DNA from: Pseudomonadota bacterium
Lineage (GTDB): Bacteria; Desulfobacterota; Desulfovibrionia; Desulfovibrionales; Desulfovibrionaceae
Reading direction: 5' to 3'
Length of the DNA stretch: 53,342 bases
NCBI GenBank assembly: GCA_018816865.1
Contig: JAHIUW010000019.1
Location: 1 to 53,342 of the forward strand
Numbering within the stretch: position 1 is the first letter of the stretch; each line of letters starts with the position of its first letter. Position numbers and translations under genes: made by a program. Positions 46,503-53,342 of this stretch are shown here, piece after piece. A model generated the notes under the pieces. That model had not been told where the DNA came from, ran no database searches, and was given only the letters and a program-made list of their open reading frames with translations.

Positions 46503-47597
46503 GTGGTTACAGTGAACGAACAAGATTTTCTCCTCTCCTCCTACGGCTACGAACTGCCCGAGGAGTCCATCGCCCAGTCCCCGGCCCAAAAGCGGGACCT
46601 CTCGAAACTGCTGGTCCTGGATCGCTCCAAGGCCGGCCTTGCGATCAGCTCCTTTGCCAAACTGGTGGAGCACATCCCCGAGGGCGCCCTGCTGGTGGCC
46701 AACAACTCCAAGGTCCTCCCGGCACGGGTCTTCGGGGTCAAGGACTCGGGGGGCAAGGTGGAGTTCCTGCTGCTGACCCCGCTGCCGTTGATCGTACAGA
46801 GCAAGGAGGCCCACGGCCCCTGGTCCGTGGCCGAGGTCGAAGGTCTGCTGCGGGCCAGCAAGGCCCCCAAAAGCGGGCAGCGCATCGTTTTTTCGCCCCC
46901 GTTCCAGCTCGAGGTCATCACCCGCGGCGACTTCGGCAAGAGCCGGGTCAGACTCTTCTGGCAGGGCGACCTGGCCGCCCTATTCCGCGACCTGGGCCAC
47001 TACCCCCTGCCGCCCTACATCAAGCGCCCGGACACCGCCGAGGACGCCAAGCGCTACCAGACCATCTACGCCGAGGACGCCAAGCTCGGCTCCGTGGCCG
47101 CGCCCACGGCCGGGTTGCACTTCACCCCCGAGGTGCGCCAGTCCCTGGCCGCGCGCGGTGTGCAGTGGACGGAGGTCACCCTGTACGTCGGCTACGGGAC
47201 CTTCTCGCCCGTGCGTGAGGCCGACATCCGGGACCATGCCATGCACGAGGAATACATCGAGATCCTGCCCGAAACCGCCCGCATGGTGGCCCAGGCCAAG
47301 GCCCAAGGCCGTCCCATCGTGGCCGTGGGCACCACCAGCGTGCGCACCCTGGAGGGGGCCTTTGCCGCCACCGGGAAAATCGCCCCCTTTGCGGGCTGGA
47401 CAAAGATCTACATCACCCCCGGCTACGAGTTCAAAGTGGTGGACAAACTGCTGACCAATTTTCATTTGCCAGAATCATCGCTGCTTATTATGGTTTCCGC
47501 TCTCGTGGGGCGAGAGGCCACTCTCGCAGCGTATCGTACTGCCCTGGAAAACAATTTCCGCTTCTTCTCATACGGCGACGCCATGCTCATCCTCTAG
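46503..47597 (+). CDS. queA: S-adenosylmethionine:tRNA ribosyltransferase-isomerase
   Basis: A 364-aa QueA, which transfers and isomerises the ribosyl moiety of SAM onto 7-aminomethyl-deazaguanine tRNA to form epoxyqueuosine. The opening SYGYELPEESIAQ, VANNSKVLPAR, the PTAGLHFTPE motif and VGTTSVRTLE are diagnostic. GTG 46503 or GTG 46512 is the start; no ATG is available in frame. It stands alone, head-to-head with the lipoprotein gene across 194 bp. Confidence 0.95.
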   Translation: MVTVNEQDFLLSSYGYELPEESIAQSPAQKRDLSKLLVLDRSKAGLAISSFAKLVEHIPEGALLVANNSKVLPARVFGVKDSGGKVEFLLLTPLPLIVQSKEAHGPWSVAEVEGLLRASKAPKSGQRIVFSPPFQLEVITRGDFGKSRVRLFWQGDLAALFRDLGHYPLPPYIKRPDTAEDAKRYQTIYAEDAKLGSVAAPTAGLHFTPEVRQSLAARGVQWTEVTLYVGYGTFSPVREADIRDHAMHEEYIEILPETARMVAQAKAQGRPIVAVGTTSVRTLEGAFAATGKIAPFAGWTKIYITPGYEFKVVDKLLTNFHLPESSLLIMVSALVGREATLAAYRTALENNFRFFSYGDAMLIL

Positions 47598-47666
47598 GGA
47601 TGAACCCAGCCACGGGTCCGCGAGATCGACAACTGAACTCCGGCAACGCATTTCAAGGAGATTTCT

Positions 47667-47894
47667 ATGTCACGAATCGTCATTCGGGAGGATCGCTGCA
47701 AGGGCTGTCTGCTCTGCACCACGGTCTGCCCGCAGGAGATCATCGTCCAGTCGGACAGATTCAACCAGCAGGGCTACAAGGTCGTGGCAGTCACCAATAT
47801 GGATGACTGCATCGGCTGCGCCTCATGCGCCAAGATCTGCCCCGACTTCTGCATCACCGTCTACAAGACGAAAACATCCAAGGTGAAGGAGTAG
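47667..47894 (+). CDS. korD: 2-oxoacid:ferredoxin oxidoreductase delta subunit (2x4Fe-4S ferredoxin)
   Basis: A 75-aa ferredoxin-like subunit with two cluster motifs: Cys11/14/17/21 and Cys48/51/54/58. It carries electrons from the thiamine-diphosphate site to ferredoxin. AAGGAG precedes the ATG. It starts a tight four-gene operon, delta-alpha-beta-gamma, two bases before the next start. The complex may use 2-oxoglutarate (Kor) or branched-chain 2-oxoacids (Vor); the sequence alone does not settle this. Confidence 0.9.
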   Translation: MSRIVIREDRCKGCLLCTTVCPQEIIVQSDRFNQQGYKVVAVTNMDDCIGCASCAKICPDFCITVYKTKTSKVKE

Positions 47895-47896
47895 CC

Positions 47897-48961
47897 ATGT
47901 CCAGCAAGACTCCTAAGCGCATCTTCATCAAGGGCAACGAGGCCATCGCCCACGGCGCCATTGCCGCAGGCTGCAAGTGCTTCTTCGGCTACCCCATCAC
48001 CCCCCAGAACGACATCCCCGAGATGATGTCCACGGCCATGTTCGAGGCCGGGGGCGATTTCGTGCAGGCCGAGAGCGAAGTGGCCGCGGTCAACATGCTG
48101 CTGGGTTCCTGTGCGGCGGGTATCCGCTCCCTGACCTCATCAAGCAGCCCGGGCATGTCCCTGAAGCAGGAGGCCATCTCCTACATGGCCGGCTCCGAGC
48201 TGCCCGCCGTGCTGGTCAACATGAACCGCGGCGGACCAGGCCTGGGCGACATCGGCCCGGCCCAGGGCGACTACTACCAATCCACCCGCGGCGGCGGTCA
48301 CGGCGACTACCGCCTACTGGTGCTGGCCCCGGCCACCTGCCAGGAGGCCTACGACCTGACCATGGACGCCTTTGACCTGGCCTTCGAGTACCGCAACCCG
48401 GTGCTGATCCTGGGCGACGCCATCCTGGGCCAGATGAAGGAACCCATCATCCCCCACCCGGGCAAGACCCCCAAGGACAAGGCCGAGGACTGGTGCCTGA
48501 CCGGAAACCAGGGCCGCGAAAAGCGCCTCATCAAGTCCCTGTTCCTGGAAGAAGGCGCCCTGGCCGACCAGAACCGGCACCTGATGGCCAAGTACGAGCG
48601 CATGAAGGCCGAGGTCCGCTACGAGGCCTTCGAGACCGCGGATGCGGACCTTGTGATCTGCGCCTACGGCTCCGTCGCCCGCATCGCCAAGTCCGCCGTG
48701 CGCAAGCTGCGCGCCCAGGGCAAGAAGGTCGGCCTGTTCCGGCCCATCACCCTGTTCCCGTTCCCGGACGAGCCGCTGCTGAAGCTGGCCCTTGAGGGCA
48801 AGCGCTTTCTGACCATCGAGCAGAACTGCGGCCAGATGGTCGACGACGTCCGCCTCGCAATCCGCACCAAGGCCGACTCCGAATTCTTCGGCGTCATGCC
48901 CGGCGAATTGCCCAACCCCGACGATTTAGAGGGACCCATCCTCAAGAGCCTGGAGGGTTAA
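47897..48961 (+). CDS. korA: 2-oxoacid:ferredoxin oxidoreductase alpha subunit
   Basis: A 354-aa subunit with the pyrimidine-binding thiamine-diphosphate domain: FIKGNEAIAHGAIAAGCKCFFGYPITP opens it in two familiar pieces (GNEAIAHGA and FGYPITPQND), and QAESEVAAVNMLLG carries the conserved Glu. The transketolase C-like domain lies near 225-340. ATG 47897 with GGAG upstream is the start. The length matches VorB/KorA-type alpha subunits that lack the fused gamma domain. It joins TPP-dependent cleavage of a 2-oxoacid and CoA to ferredoxin reduction. Confidence 0.92.
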   Translation: MSSKTPKRIFIKGNEAIAHGAIAAGCKCFFGYPITPQNDIPEMMSTAMFEAGGDFVQAESEVAAVNMLLGSCAAGIRSLTSSSSPGMSLKQEAISYMAGSELPAVLVNMNRGGPGLGDIGPAQGDYYQSTRGGGHGDYRLLVLAPATCQEAYDLTMDAFDLAFEYRNPVLILGDAILGQMKEPIIPHPGKTPKDKAEDWCLTGNQGREKRLIKSLFLEEGALADQNRHLMAKYERMKAEVRYEAFETADADLVICAYGSVARIAKSAVRKLRAQGKKVGLFRPITLFPFPDEPLLKLALEGKRFLTIEQNCGQMVDDVRLAIRTKADSEFFGVMPGELPNPDDLEGPILKSLEG

Positions 48962-48964
48962 TCC

Positions 48965-49729
48965 GTGGCCCAAGAAACACTCGTATTCGAACCGTCCAAG
49001 GTCCTCATCGACCGACCGACGCATTATTGTCCCGGTTGCCAGCACGGCACCGCCCACCGCATCGTGGCCGAAGTCATTGACGAGTTGGAGATCGCCGGCA
49101 AGACCATTGCCATCGGTTCCATCGGCTGCTCGGTGTTCCTCTACAACTATCTCAACGTGGATGCCGTGGAGTCCCCGCATGGCCGCGCCCCGGCGGTGGC
49201 CACGGGCGTCAAACGCGCCCGACCCGATAAGGTCGTGTTCACCTATCAGGGCGACGGCGACCTGGCCTCCATCGGCATGGCCGAGATCATGCACGCCGCC
49301 AACCGCGGCGAGAACATCACCGTGATCTTCGTCAACAACACGGTCTACGGCATGACCGGCGGCCAGATGGCCCCGACCACCATGATCGGCCAGTCCACCA
49401 CCACCTGCCCGGGCGGCCGCTGCGCCGAACGCGAGGGCCTGCCCATCAGGATGAGCGAGATCATCGCCATGCTGGGCGGCGTGACCTACTGCGAGCGCGT
49501 GGCCGTGAACAACGTCAAAAACATCAACAAGGCCAAGAAGGCCGTCAAAAAGGCCTTCCAGTGCCAGCTCGACGGCAACGGCTTCAGCTTCGTGGAATTC
49601 GTGGCCACCTGCCCCACCAACTGGAAGATGTCGCCCGTCAAGGCCAACGAGCGCGTCGGGGAAGAGCTGCTGCCCTACTTCCCGCTGGGCGTCTACGCCG
49701 ACAAGCTCGCCGACAAGGAGGGCAAATAG
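48965..49729 (+). CDS. korB: 2-oxoacid:ferredoxin oxidoreductase beta subunit (TPP-binding)
   Basis: A 254-aa subunit that binds the pyrophosphate of thiamine diphosphate. HYCPGCQHG (20-28) is the family start, GDGD at 96-99 and NNTVYGMTGGQ (124-134) form the Mg-TPP motif. GTG 48965 lies four bases after the alpha subunit stop. Cys22, Cys25 and others may bind a cluster near the TPP, as in related enzymes. Confidence 0.93.
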   Translation: MAQETLVFEPSKVLIDRPTHYCPGCQHGTAHRIVAEVIDELEIAGKTIAIGSIGCSVFLYNYLNVDAVESPHGRAPAVATGVKRARPDKVVFTYQGDGDLASIGMAEIMHAANRGENITVIFVNNTVYGMTGGQMAPTTMIGQSTTTCPGGRCAEREGLPIRMSEIIAMLGGVTYCERVAVNNVKNINKAKKAVKKAFQCQLDGNGFSFVEFVATCPTNWKMSPVKANERVGEELLPYFPLGVYADKLADKEGK

Positions 49730-50284
49730 ATGCTGTACCAAGACGTCATCATCGCCGGATTCGGCGGCCAGGGCGTGATGCTCATCGGCAACCTCCTGGC
49801 CTACGCAGGCATGAACCAGGGCCTGTCCGTGACCTACATCCCAGTCTATGGCCCGGAGATGCGCGGCGGCACCGCCAACTGCACCGTGGTCATCTCCGAG
49901 GATGAGATCGGCTCGCCCATCATCCGCACCCCCATGAGCCTGATCCTCATGAACCGCCCGTCCCTGGACAAGTTCCAGGCGCGCATGGCCGACGGTGGCA
50001 TCCAGATCGTCAACTCCTCGCTCATCGAGCCCAAGCTGGCCGAGAGCGGACGCATCAAGTCCATCTTCGTGCCCTGCAACGAGACCGCGGACAAGCTGGG
50101 CAACACCCGCATGGCCAACATGGTCGCCATCGGGGCCTATGTGCAGGCCACGGGCGTGATGCCCATCCAGGCCGTGAAAGACGCCCTGGAAAACGTCATC
50201 TCCGCGCGCTACGCCAAACTCATCCCGGCCAACGCCCAGGCCATCGACGCCGGGGCCGAGATCGCGGCCAAGGCCATAGCCTAA
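49730..50284 (+). CDS. korC: 2-oxoacid:ferredoxin oxidoreductase gamma subunit
   Basis: A 184-aa gamma-domain protein. It opens with AGFGGQGV (9-16) and contains [12 protein letters not shown] (40-51), both family signatures. It starts directly after the beta subunit stop and closes the operon, which ends in two large hairpins (50307-50430). Together with the other three subunits it makes a complete enzyme. Confidence 0.93.
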   Translation: MLYQDVIIAGFGGQGVMLIGNLLAYAGMNQGLSVTYIPVYGPEMRGGTANCTVVISEDEIGSPIIRTPMSLILMNRPSLDKFQARMADGGIQIVNSSLIEPKLAESGRIKSIFVPCNETADKLGNTRMANMVAIGAYVQATGVMPIQAVKDALENVISARYAKLIPANAQAIDAGAEIAAKAIA

Positions 50285-50306
50285 CGAAAAGGGACAGAAG
50301 ATAATT

Positions 50307-50355
50307 CGGGGAGAGAGAAAACCTTCTTGGGAAAGAAGGTTCTTCCCTCTCCCCG
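50307..50355 (+). terminator. Large hairpin after the ferredoxin oxidoreductase operon
   Basis: Outer arms GGGGAGA/TCTCCCC and inner arms AACCTTCTT/AAGAAGGTT surround a GGGA loop, 23 bases after the last stop. No T-run follows; it may act with the next hairpin. Confidence 0.55.
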
Positions 50356-50385
50356 AACCCCTCTCCCTTTCCAAGAACCTTTATA

Positions 50386-50430
50386 ATCACAAGGCCCCCG
50401 AACGGAGATTCCGTTCGGGGGCCTTGTGAT
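50386..50430. terminator. Perfect 20-bp stem hairpin between korC and aroE
   Basis: ATCACAAGGCCCCCGAACGG pairs exactly with its complement around AGATT. It lies between convergent genes; T-content downstream is modest on both strands. Confidence 0.65.
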
Positions 50431-50496
50431 GTTTGGGAGCTTTGTCGGGCAGTGCGCTCTGCTGGGGCTGAAAGATCAAGGGGTGGTCTGTCCGAC

Positions 50497-50512
50497 TGCT
50501 TCACATGAAACA
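50497..50512. promoter_or_regulatory. parS-like site 4 (weaker)
   Basis: TGCTTCACATGAAACA, two mismatches to the parS consensus, between the korC hairpins and the aroE stop. Confidence 0.5.
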
Positions 50513-50547
50513 GTACTACACATTGAAATACAGAAGAAACCCGTTGT

Positions 50548-51387
50548 TCAGGCCAGCAAGGCGGCGATGAGCTTGCGGGCCTGACCCAGGTCAAAGGTCT
50601 GCCCGGTCCAGAGCCGGAACTGCTCCACGGCCTGATGCACGAACATGGTCAGGCCATCGATGGTCCGACAGCCCTGCGCCTCGCCTTGCTGCAAAAATTT
50701 TGTGCGCACGGGGTTGTAGACCAGATCGTAGAGGGTCTGGTGCGGCGACAGACACAAACCTTCGGGCAGGGGGTTCTGCCCCACCCGCTCGCCCAACATG
50801 CCAAGCGGCGTCGAGTTGATGATCAGCTCGGTCTCGAATCCGGAGCGCTCATCCCAGTCCTGGACACTGACAGCGAACTCGGCGGCCAGCCCCTCGGCCT
50901 TGTGCGCATTGCGATTGGAAATCACGATCTCGGGCACCCCGATTTCCAGCAGTCCGGCGACCACGGCACGAGCCGCACCCCCCGCTCCGAGCACCAAAGC
51001 CGACTTTGGCCGGGTTGCGAGCTGGGTCAAAGGAGCCATGAAGCCGTAGACGTCCGTATTCTCGCCCAGGAGGCGTTTTCCCTGCCAATAGAGGGTGTTC
51101 GTCGCCCCGACCTTGGAAACGCGTTCTGAGACCCCATCCAGGAAGTTTCCCACGGCCAGCTTATGCGGAATGGTCACCGACAAACCCGAGAGGGGCAATT
51201 CGCGCACCTGGGCCATGAATTCGGACAGTTCTTCGGGCGGCGTGGGGAAGGCGCGATACTCCCCCGCAATGCCCAACTCCCCAAACGCCCAATTGTGCAA
51301 GGCGGGACTCATCGTATGCCCCAGGGGGTGGCCGATGATCCCGTACAACCTCTTCCCACCCTCGGGCATGACGATCTTCTGACTCAT
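50548..51387 (-). CDS. aroE: Shikimate dehydrogenase
   Basis: A 279-aa AroE that reduces 3-dehydroshikimate with NADPH in aromatic amino acid synthesis. The substrate-binding HTMSPALHN (24-32), catalytic Lys76 in TIPHK and Asp112 in ENTD, and the nucleotide-binding GAGGAARAV loop are present, with a normal length. TGGAG lies about seven bases before the ATG. It is the last core gene before the AT-rich segment on the right. Confidence 0.95.
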   Translation of the reverse strand: MSQKIVMPEGGKRLYGIIGHPLGHTMSPALHNWAFGELGIAGEYRAFPTPPEELSEFMAQVRELPLSGLSVTIPHKLAVGNFLDGVSERVSKVGATNTLYWQGKRLLGENTDVYGFMAPLTQLATRPKSALVLGAGGAARAVVAGLLEIGVPEIVISNRNAHKAEGLAAEFAVSVQDWDERSGFETELIINSTPLGMLGERVGQNPLPEGLCLSPHQTLYDLVYNPVRTKFLQQGEAQGCRTIDGLTMFVHQAVEQFRLWTGQTFDLGQARKLIAALLA

Positions 51388-51522
51388 TCATTGCTCCAGT
51401 CTTCGAAGTGCCTCAATCGATTATCACGCACCCCACCAAACCGCCAAGCCTTCCTGTCCACCTAGAGCACCCGCGACAACAGCTTCAGAATCAAGCAAAA
51501 CCATAGAACGTTAACCAGCAGA

Positions 51523-51548
51523 AACAACAAACCCCACCAGAGGTGGGG
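51523..51548 (-). terminator. Terminator of the Panacea-like cassette
   Basis: CCCCACC (51532-51538) pairs with GGTGGGG (51542-51548) around AGA, and the minus strand continues TTTGTTGTT. It lies 56 bp past the stop of the second cassette gene. Confidence 0.75.
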
Positions 51549-51603
51549 GATACAAAGCTAATTAAAAAGACGATCAAGAATGAAATTCATATTGGATAAA
51601 AGA

Positions 51604-52308
51604 CTAATGTACAATAGTCGACTCTAGAAGTACACGAAGCTGTGTTAGTTCGTCAGAGCATACACCAGTAATACAGTATGTCAGCATATCACGAAGAGCA
51701 TTAAACACAGGTTGTGATAAGCATATTTCAGATGGTTCAAGCGCATGTGGTCCTTGATCTATAATGATTTGAAGACGATCAAATCGAACCACTCCCTCCT
51801 TAAATAAATTAAATTTAGGGATATAGAAAAACTGCCTAAAAAGCAGACACTCGATGTATGGCATCATTTCTCTAATGAAGCCCTCTCCGTATTCCTCCCG
51901 GCAAACAGTATAGATCGGAGCAACAAAAACTGAATCTTCTTGAAGGTGAATCTTACCTTTTTGACGCAACAAAGCATCAAACTGTGGGAAGCAATCCAAG
52001 CCGACGCCAACGATCACCACAGGTCGTTTCTTGGCTCGTTGAACCAGCAATTCTTCGTGCGCCCGCAAATTTAGATATTTAATTGGCAAGCTACGATCTT
52101 TCTGCCGGAAGTCTTCTGGCCTATTGGCATTCCTAAGCATAAACTTGACTTTTTCATGTACTTCAGGAGATGCGCGCTCAACATCAAGAATCTGTGGGAT
52201 AGCAGTCGGAATCGGAGTTGGTGCCCAGCAAAGCTGTCCCAAACACAACTTCTTTGGGTCGGTTGAGCAAAAGAATTCATTTGTAGGATAGAGCTCGATC
52301 AGACTCAT
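51604..52308 (-). CDS. Unknown partner protein in the Panacea-like cassette (candidate toxin)
   Basis: A 234-aa protein, not recognised with certainty. It has no signal peptide or membrane helix. The segment LRAHEELLVQRAKKRPVVIVG (about 82-102) followed by VFVAPIYTV (about 128-136) is strand-rich, and with GQLCWAPTP (24-32) recalls the SH3-like barrel of PemK/MazF-type toxins; this is an impression, not a match. Its start codon overlaps the stop of the Panacea-like gene (ATGA), so the two are translationally coupled. The AT-rich composition sets it apart from aroE next door. A role as toxin or effector held in check by its partner is inferred from the arrangement. Confidence 0.55.
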   Translation of the reverse strand: MSLIELYPTNEFFCSTDPKKLCLGQLCWAPTPIPTAIPQILDVERASPEVHEKVKFMLRNANRPEDFRQKDRSLPIKYLNLRAHEELLVQRAKKRPVVIVGVGLDCFPQFDALLRQKGKIHLQEDSVFVAPIYTVCREEYGEGFIREMMPYIECLLFRQFFYIPKFNLFKEGVVRFDRLQIIIDQGPHALEPSEICLSQPVFNALRDMLTYCITGVCSDELTQLRVLLESTIVH

Positions 52309-53042
52309 GGCATTTCAATCTTTGCAATACCGTTAAAGCCTGGAAGAGGATCCGAACGATCGAGAAATTGAACTAATTTAAGATAACTTTCCGTCTTAAA
52401 CTTAATAATGCGTTCATTCTCAGCCGCGAGTCTCTTTGCACCATCTTCGTACTTTGATCCCATGCCTGAAATCAACGCCTTGGCCTTTTCAATTTCCTCT
52501 TTAGACATTGGCCGCCGCTTGGCAACTTTAGGCGGCTTAAAAATTTCAACCAAAGAAAAGTCCAAAAGATCACCTTTCCGAGCGTTTTTCATCGGTTCCG
52601 TATCAAAATAAACAAAATCTAGAAGGTCGGCTGTGTCATCTCCGAATTGCCTAATCGCCCACTGAATTTTGGAAAGCACGATGAAGTTGATGCCTTCTTC
52701 AATTGCTTCGGCATCTTGATGATCTCGACACTTAAAAAGATGGAAGTCTTTATCAATGTCGAATTTACTATCGTGGGTAGATTTGCAGATACCACCGGCT
52801 AAAACTGCATTGTCAATACTACTCATCGCTTCTCGGCAGTAAGGCCCGTAATAGACAAAGGTCCATGGGAAATCAGTGAACTTACTACCTAGAACTTTGG
52901 CATGAAAATAATCGAATAAATACATAAACTTGACGAGACGGTTTGTCGTCAAGGCAATATCATTCTTGGTAGCGAACCAAGATATATATTTGATTATGTC
53001 TTGTATCGTCATATCGAACTCAAAGGAGGAAGAAATACTCAT
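52305..53042 (-). CDS. Panacea (DUF4065/SocA)-like protein, candidate antitoxin
   Basis: A 245-aa protein whose first 150 residues resemble the Panacea domain. TIQDIIKYISWFA (12-24) matches the opening helix, NRLVKFMYLFDYFHAK (33-48) the LxKLLYfaq block, and the FVYYGPYCREAMSSI stretch (about 62-76) the GPV/vY-type motif. In PanAT systems such domains neutralise diverse toxins encoded next door. A Lys/Glu-rich helical region (about 180-230) follows. The start is ATG 53042, or ATG 53012, which begins exactly at the domain; neither has a good ribosome binding site. It overlaps the partner gene by four bases. Confidence 0.6.
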   Translation of the reverse strand: MSISSSFEFDMTIQDIIKYISWFATKNDIALTTNRLVKFMYLFDYFHAKVLGSKFTDFPWTFVYYGPYCREAMSSIDNAVLAGGICKSTHDSKFDIDKDFHLFKCRDHQDAEAIEEGINFIVLSKIQWAIRQFGDDTADLLDFVYFDTEPMKNARKGDLLDFSLVEIFKPPKVAKRRPMSKEEIEKAKALISGMGSKYEDGAKRLAAENERIIKFKTESYLKLVQFLDRSDPLPGFNGIAKIEMP

Positions 53043-53257
53043 TTGTCGGGTATTGAGTCAAGACACCAGAAAATTGTAAATTCAAGTTCCTGAAAAAACA
53101 CACACTCCTGTCAATCTGGCCGTTATCACAAAAAATACGACATTCGCAATCTATTATACCAGGATAACATGCAAAAAGGGAAGTACTCATTGCATTGAAC
53201 CTTGTTTGTACAGAGATAGTATTTACCTGACACTTGCCGCCCTTGGCGGGGTGATTT

Positions 53258-53342
53258 TTAGGCAGCGTTTTTGGCTGCCTTTTCCTTGGTCTTTTCATCC
53301 TTGGGCAGACCGTCCAGAAAGACCTGATTCGGAGTCCTGCCA
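53258..53342 (-). mobile_element. C-terminal end of a DDE integrase-core transposase (IS fragment, runs off the window)
   Basis: The last 27 codons read TPNQVFLDGLPKDEKTKEKA… and stop with TAA at 53258-53260. The (R)TPxQxFxxGLP ending followed by a Lys-rich tail is typical of transposases of the IS3/IS481 group; the exact family cannot be fixed from this piece. TGT trinucleotides at 53203 and 53207 begin an unexplained stretch that may hold the element's end. The rest of the gene lies to the right of the window. Confidence 0.6.

Noticed and set aside
48926-50374. 482-codon frame antisense to the ferredoxin oxidoreductase genes
   Set aside because: Asp/His/Gly-rich shadow of three well-identified genes.
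53020-53298. 92-codon minus-strand frame upstream of the Panacea-like gene
   Set aside because: It overlaps the Panacea-like start in another frame and the transposase fragment; no domain or ribosome binding site. Its YPTNE similarity to the partner protein's start is chance.

Overview
The window looks like chromosome of a sulfate-reducing bacterium of the Desulfovibrionales type. This is inferred from gene content: a lutABC lactate-oxidation operon, a four-subunit 2-oxoacid:ferredoxin oxidoreductase and DUF116 beside def/fmt/rsmB, in GC-rich DNA full of ATGA-type operon overlaps. ParA, ParB and four parS-like 16-mers between 40.3 and 50.5 kb suggest that the right half lies near the replication origin. 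No rRNA, tRNA or CRISPR array was found.

Layout. 1-1400: AT-rich edge with a WD40-like propeller gene and small hairpin repeats. 1418-5260: ZIP metal transporter, divergent from lutABC, which has a near-consensus promoter and a terminator. 5273-11414: HAF-repeat autotransporter, a 41-bp palindrome, a MalT/LAL-type LuxR regulator and a lipoprotein hydrolase. 11992-15605: ftsEX, an unknown 147-aa protein, a 125-bp palindromic repeat element and rlmI. 15778-19759: orphan histidine kinase, ilvD and a methyltransferase. 19878-29087: translation and housekeeping genes (hisS, aspS, def, fmt, DUF116, rsmB) and adenine deaminase. 29388-32727: a luxP-luxQ-like AI-2 receptor pair. 33206-36665: pqiA (split into two genes), pqiB and pqiC. 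36852-46308: heptose-7-P kinase, parB, a zinc-ribbon protein, parA, a UDP-glucuronate epimerase-like enzyme, an SPFH/NfeD pair, a proline-rich unknown, coaBC and a lipoprotein. 46503-51387: queA, korDABC-type genes and aroE. 51480-53342: AT-rich island with a Panacea-like gene overlapping an unknown partner, ending in a transposase fragment.

How the genes work together. LutABC oxidises lactate to pyruvate, and the ferredoxin oxidoreductase handles 2-oxoacids. Envelope functions recur: FtsEX, PqiABC, heptose activation, nucleotide-sugar epimerisation, SPFH/NfeD and the autotransporter. The most striking locus is the LuxP/LuxQ-like pair. The binding protein keeps the AI-2 contact residues known from Vibrio LuxP. 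The sensor joins a LuxQ-like periplasmic domain to a non-hybrid HAMP-PAS-HisKA kinase, so it must signal through something other than the Vibrio LuxQ receiver/LuxU relay. The second candidate system is the two-gene Panacea-like cassette at the right edge, which has the layout of a toxin-antitoxin or defence module.
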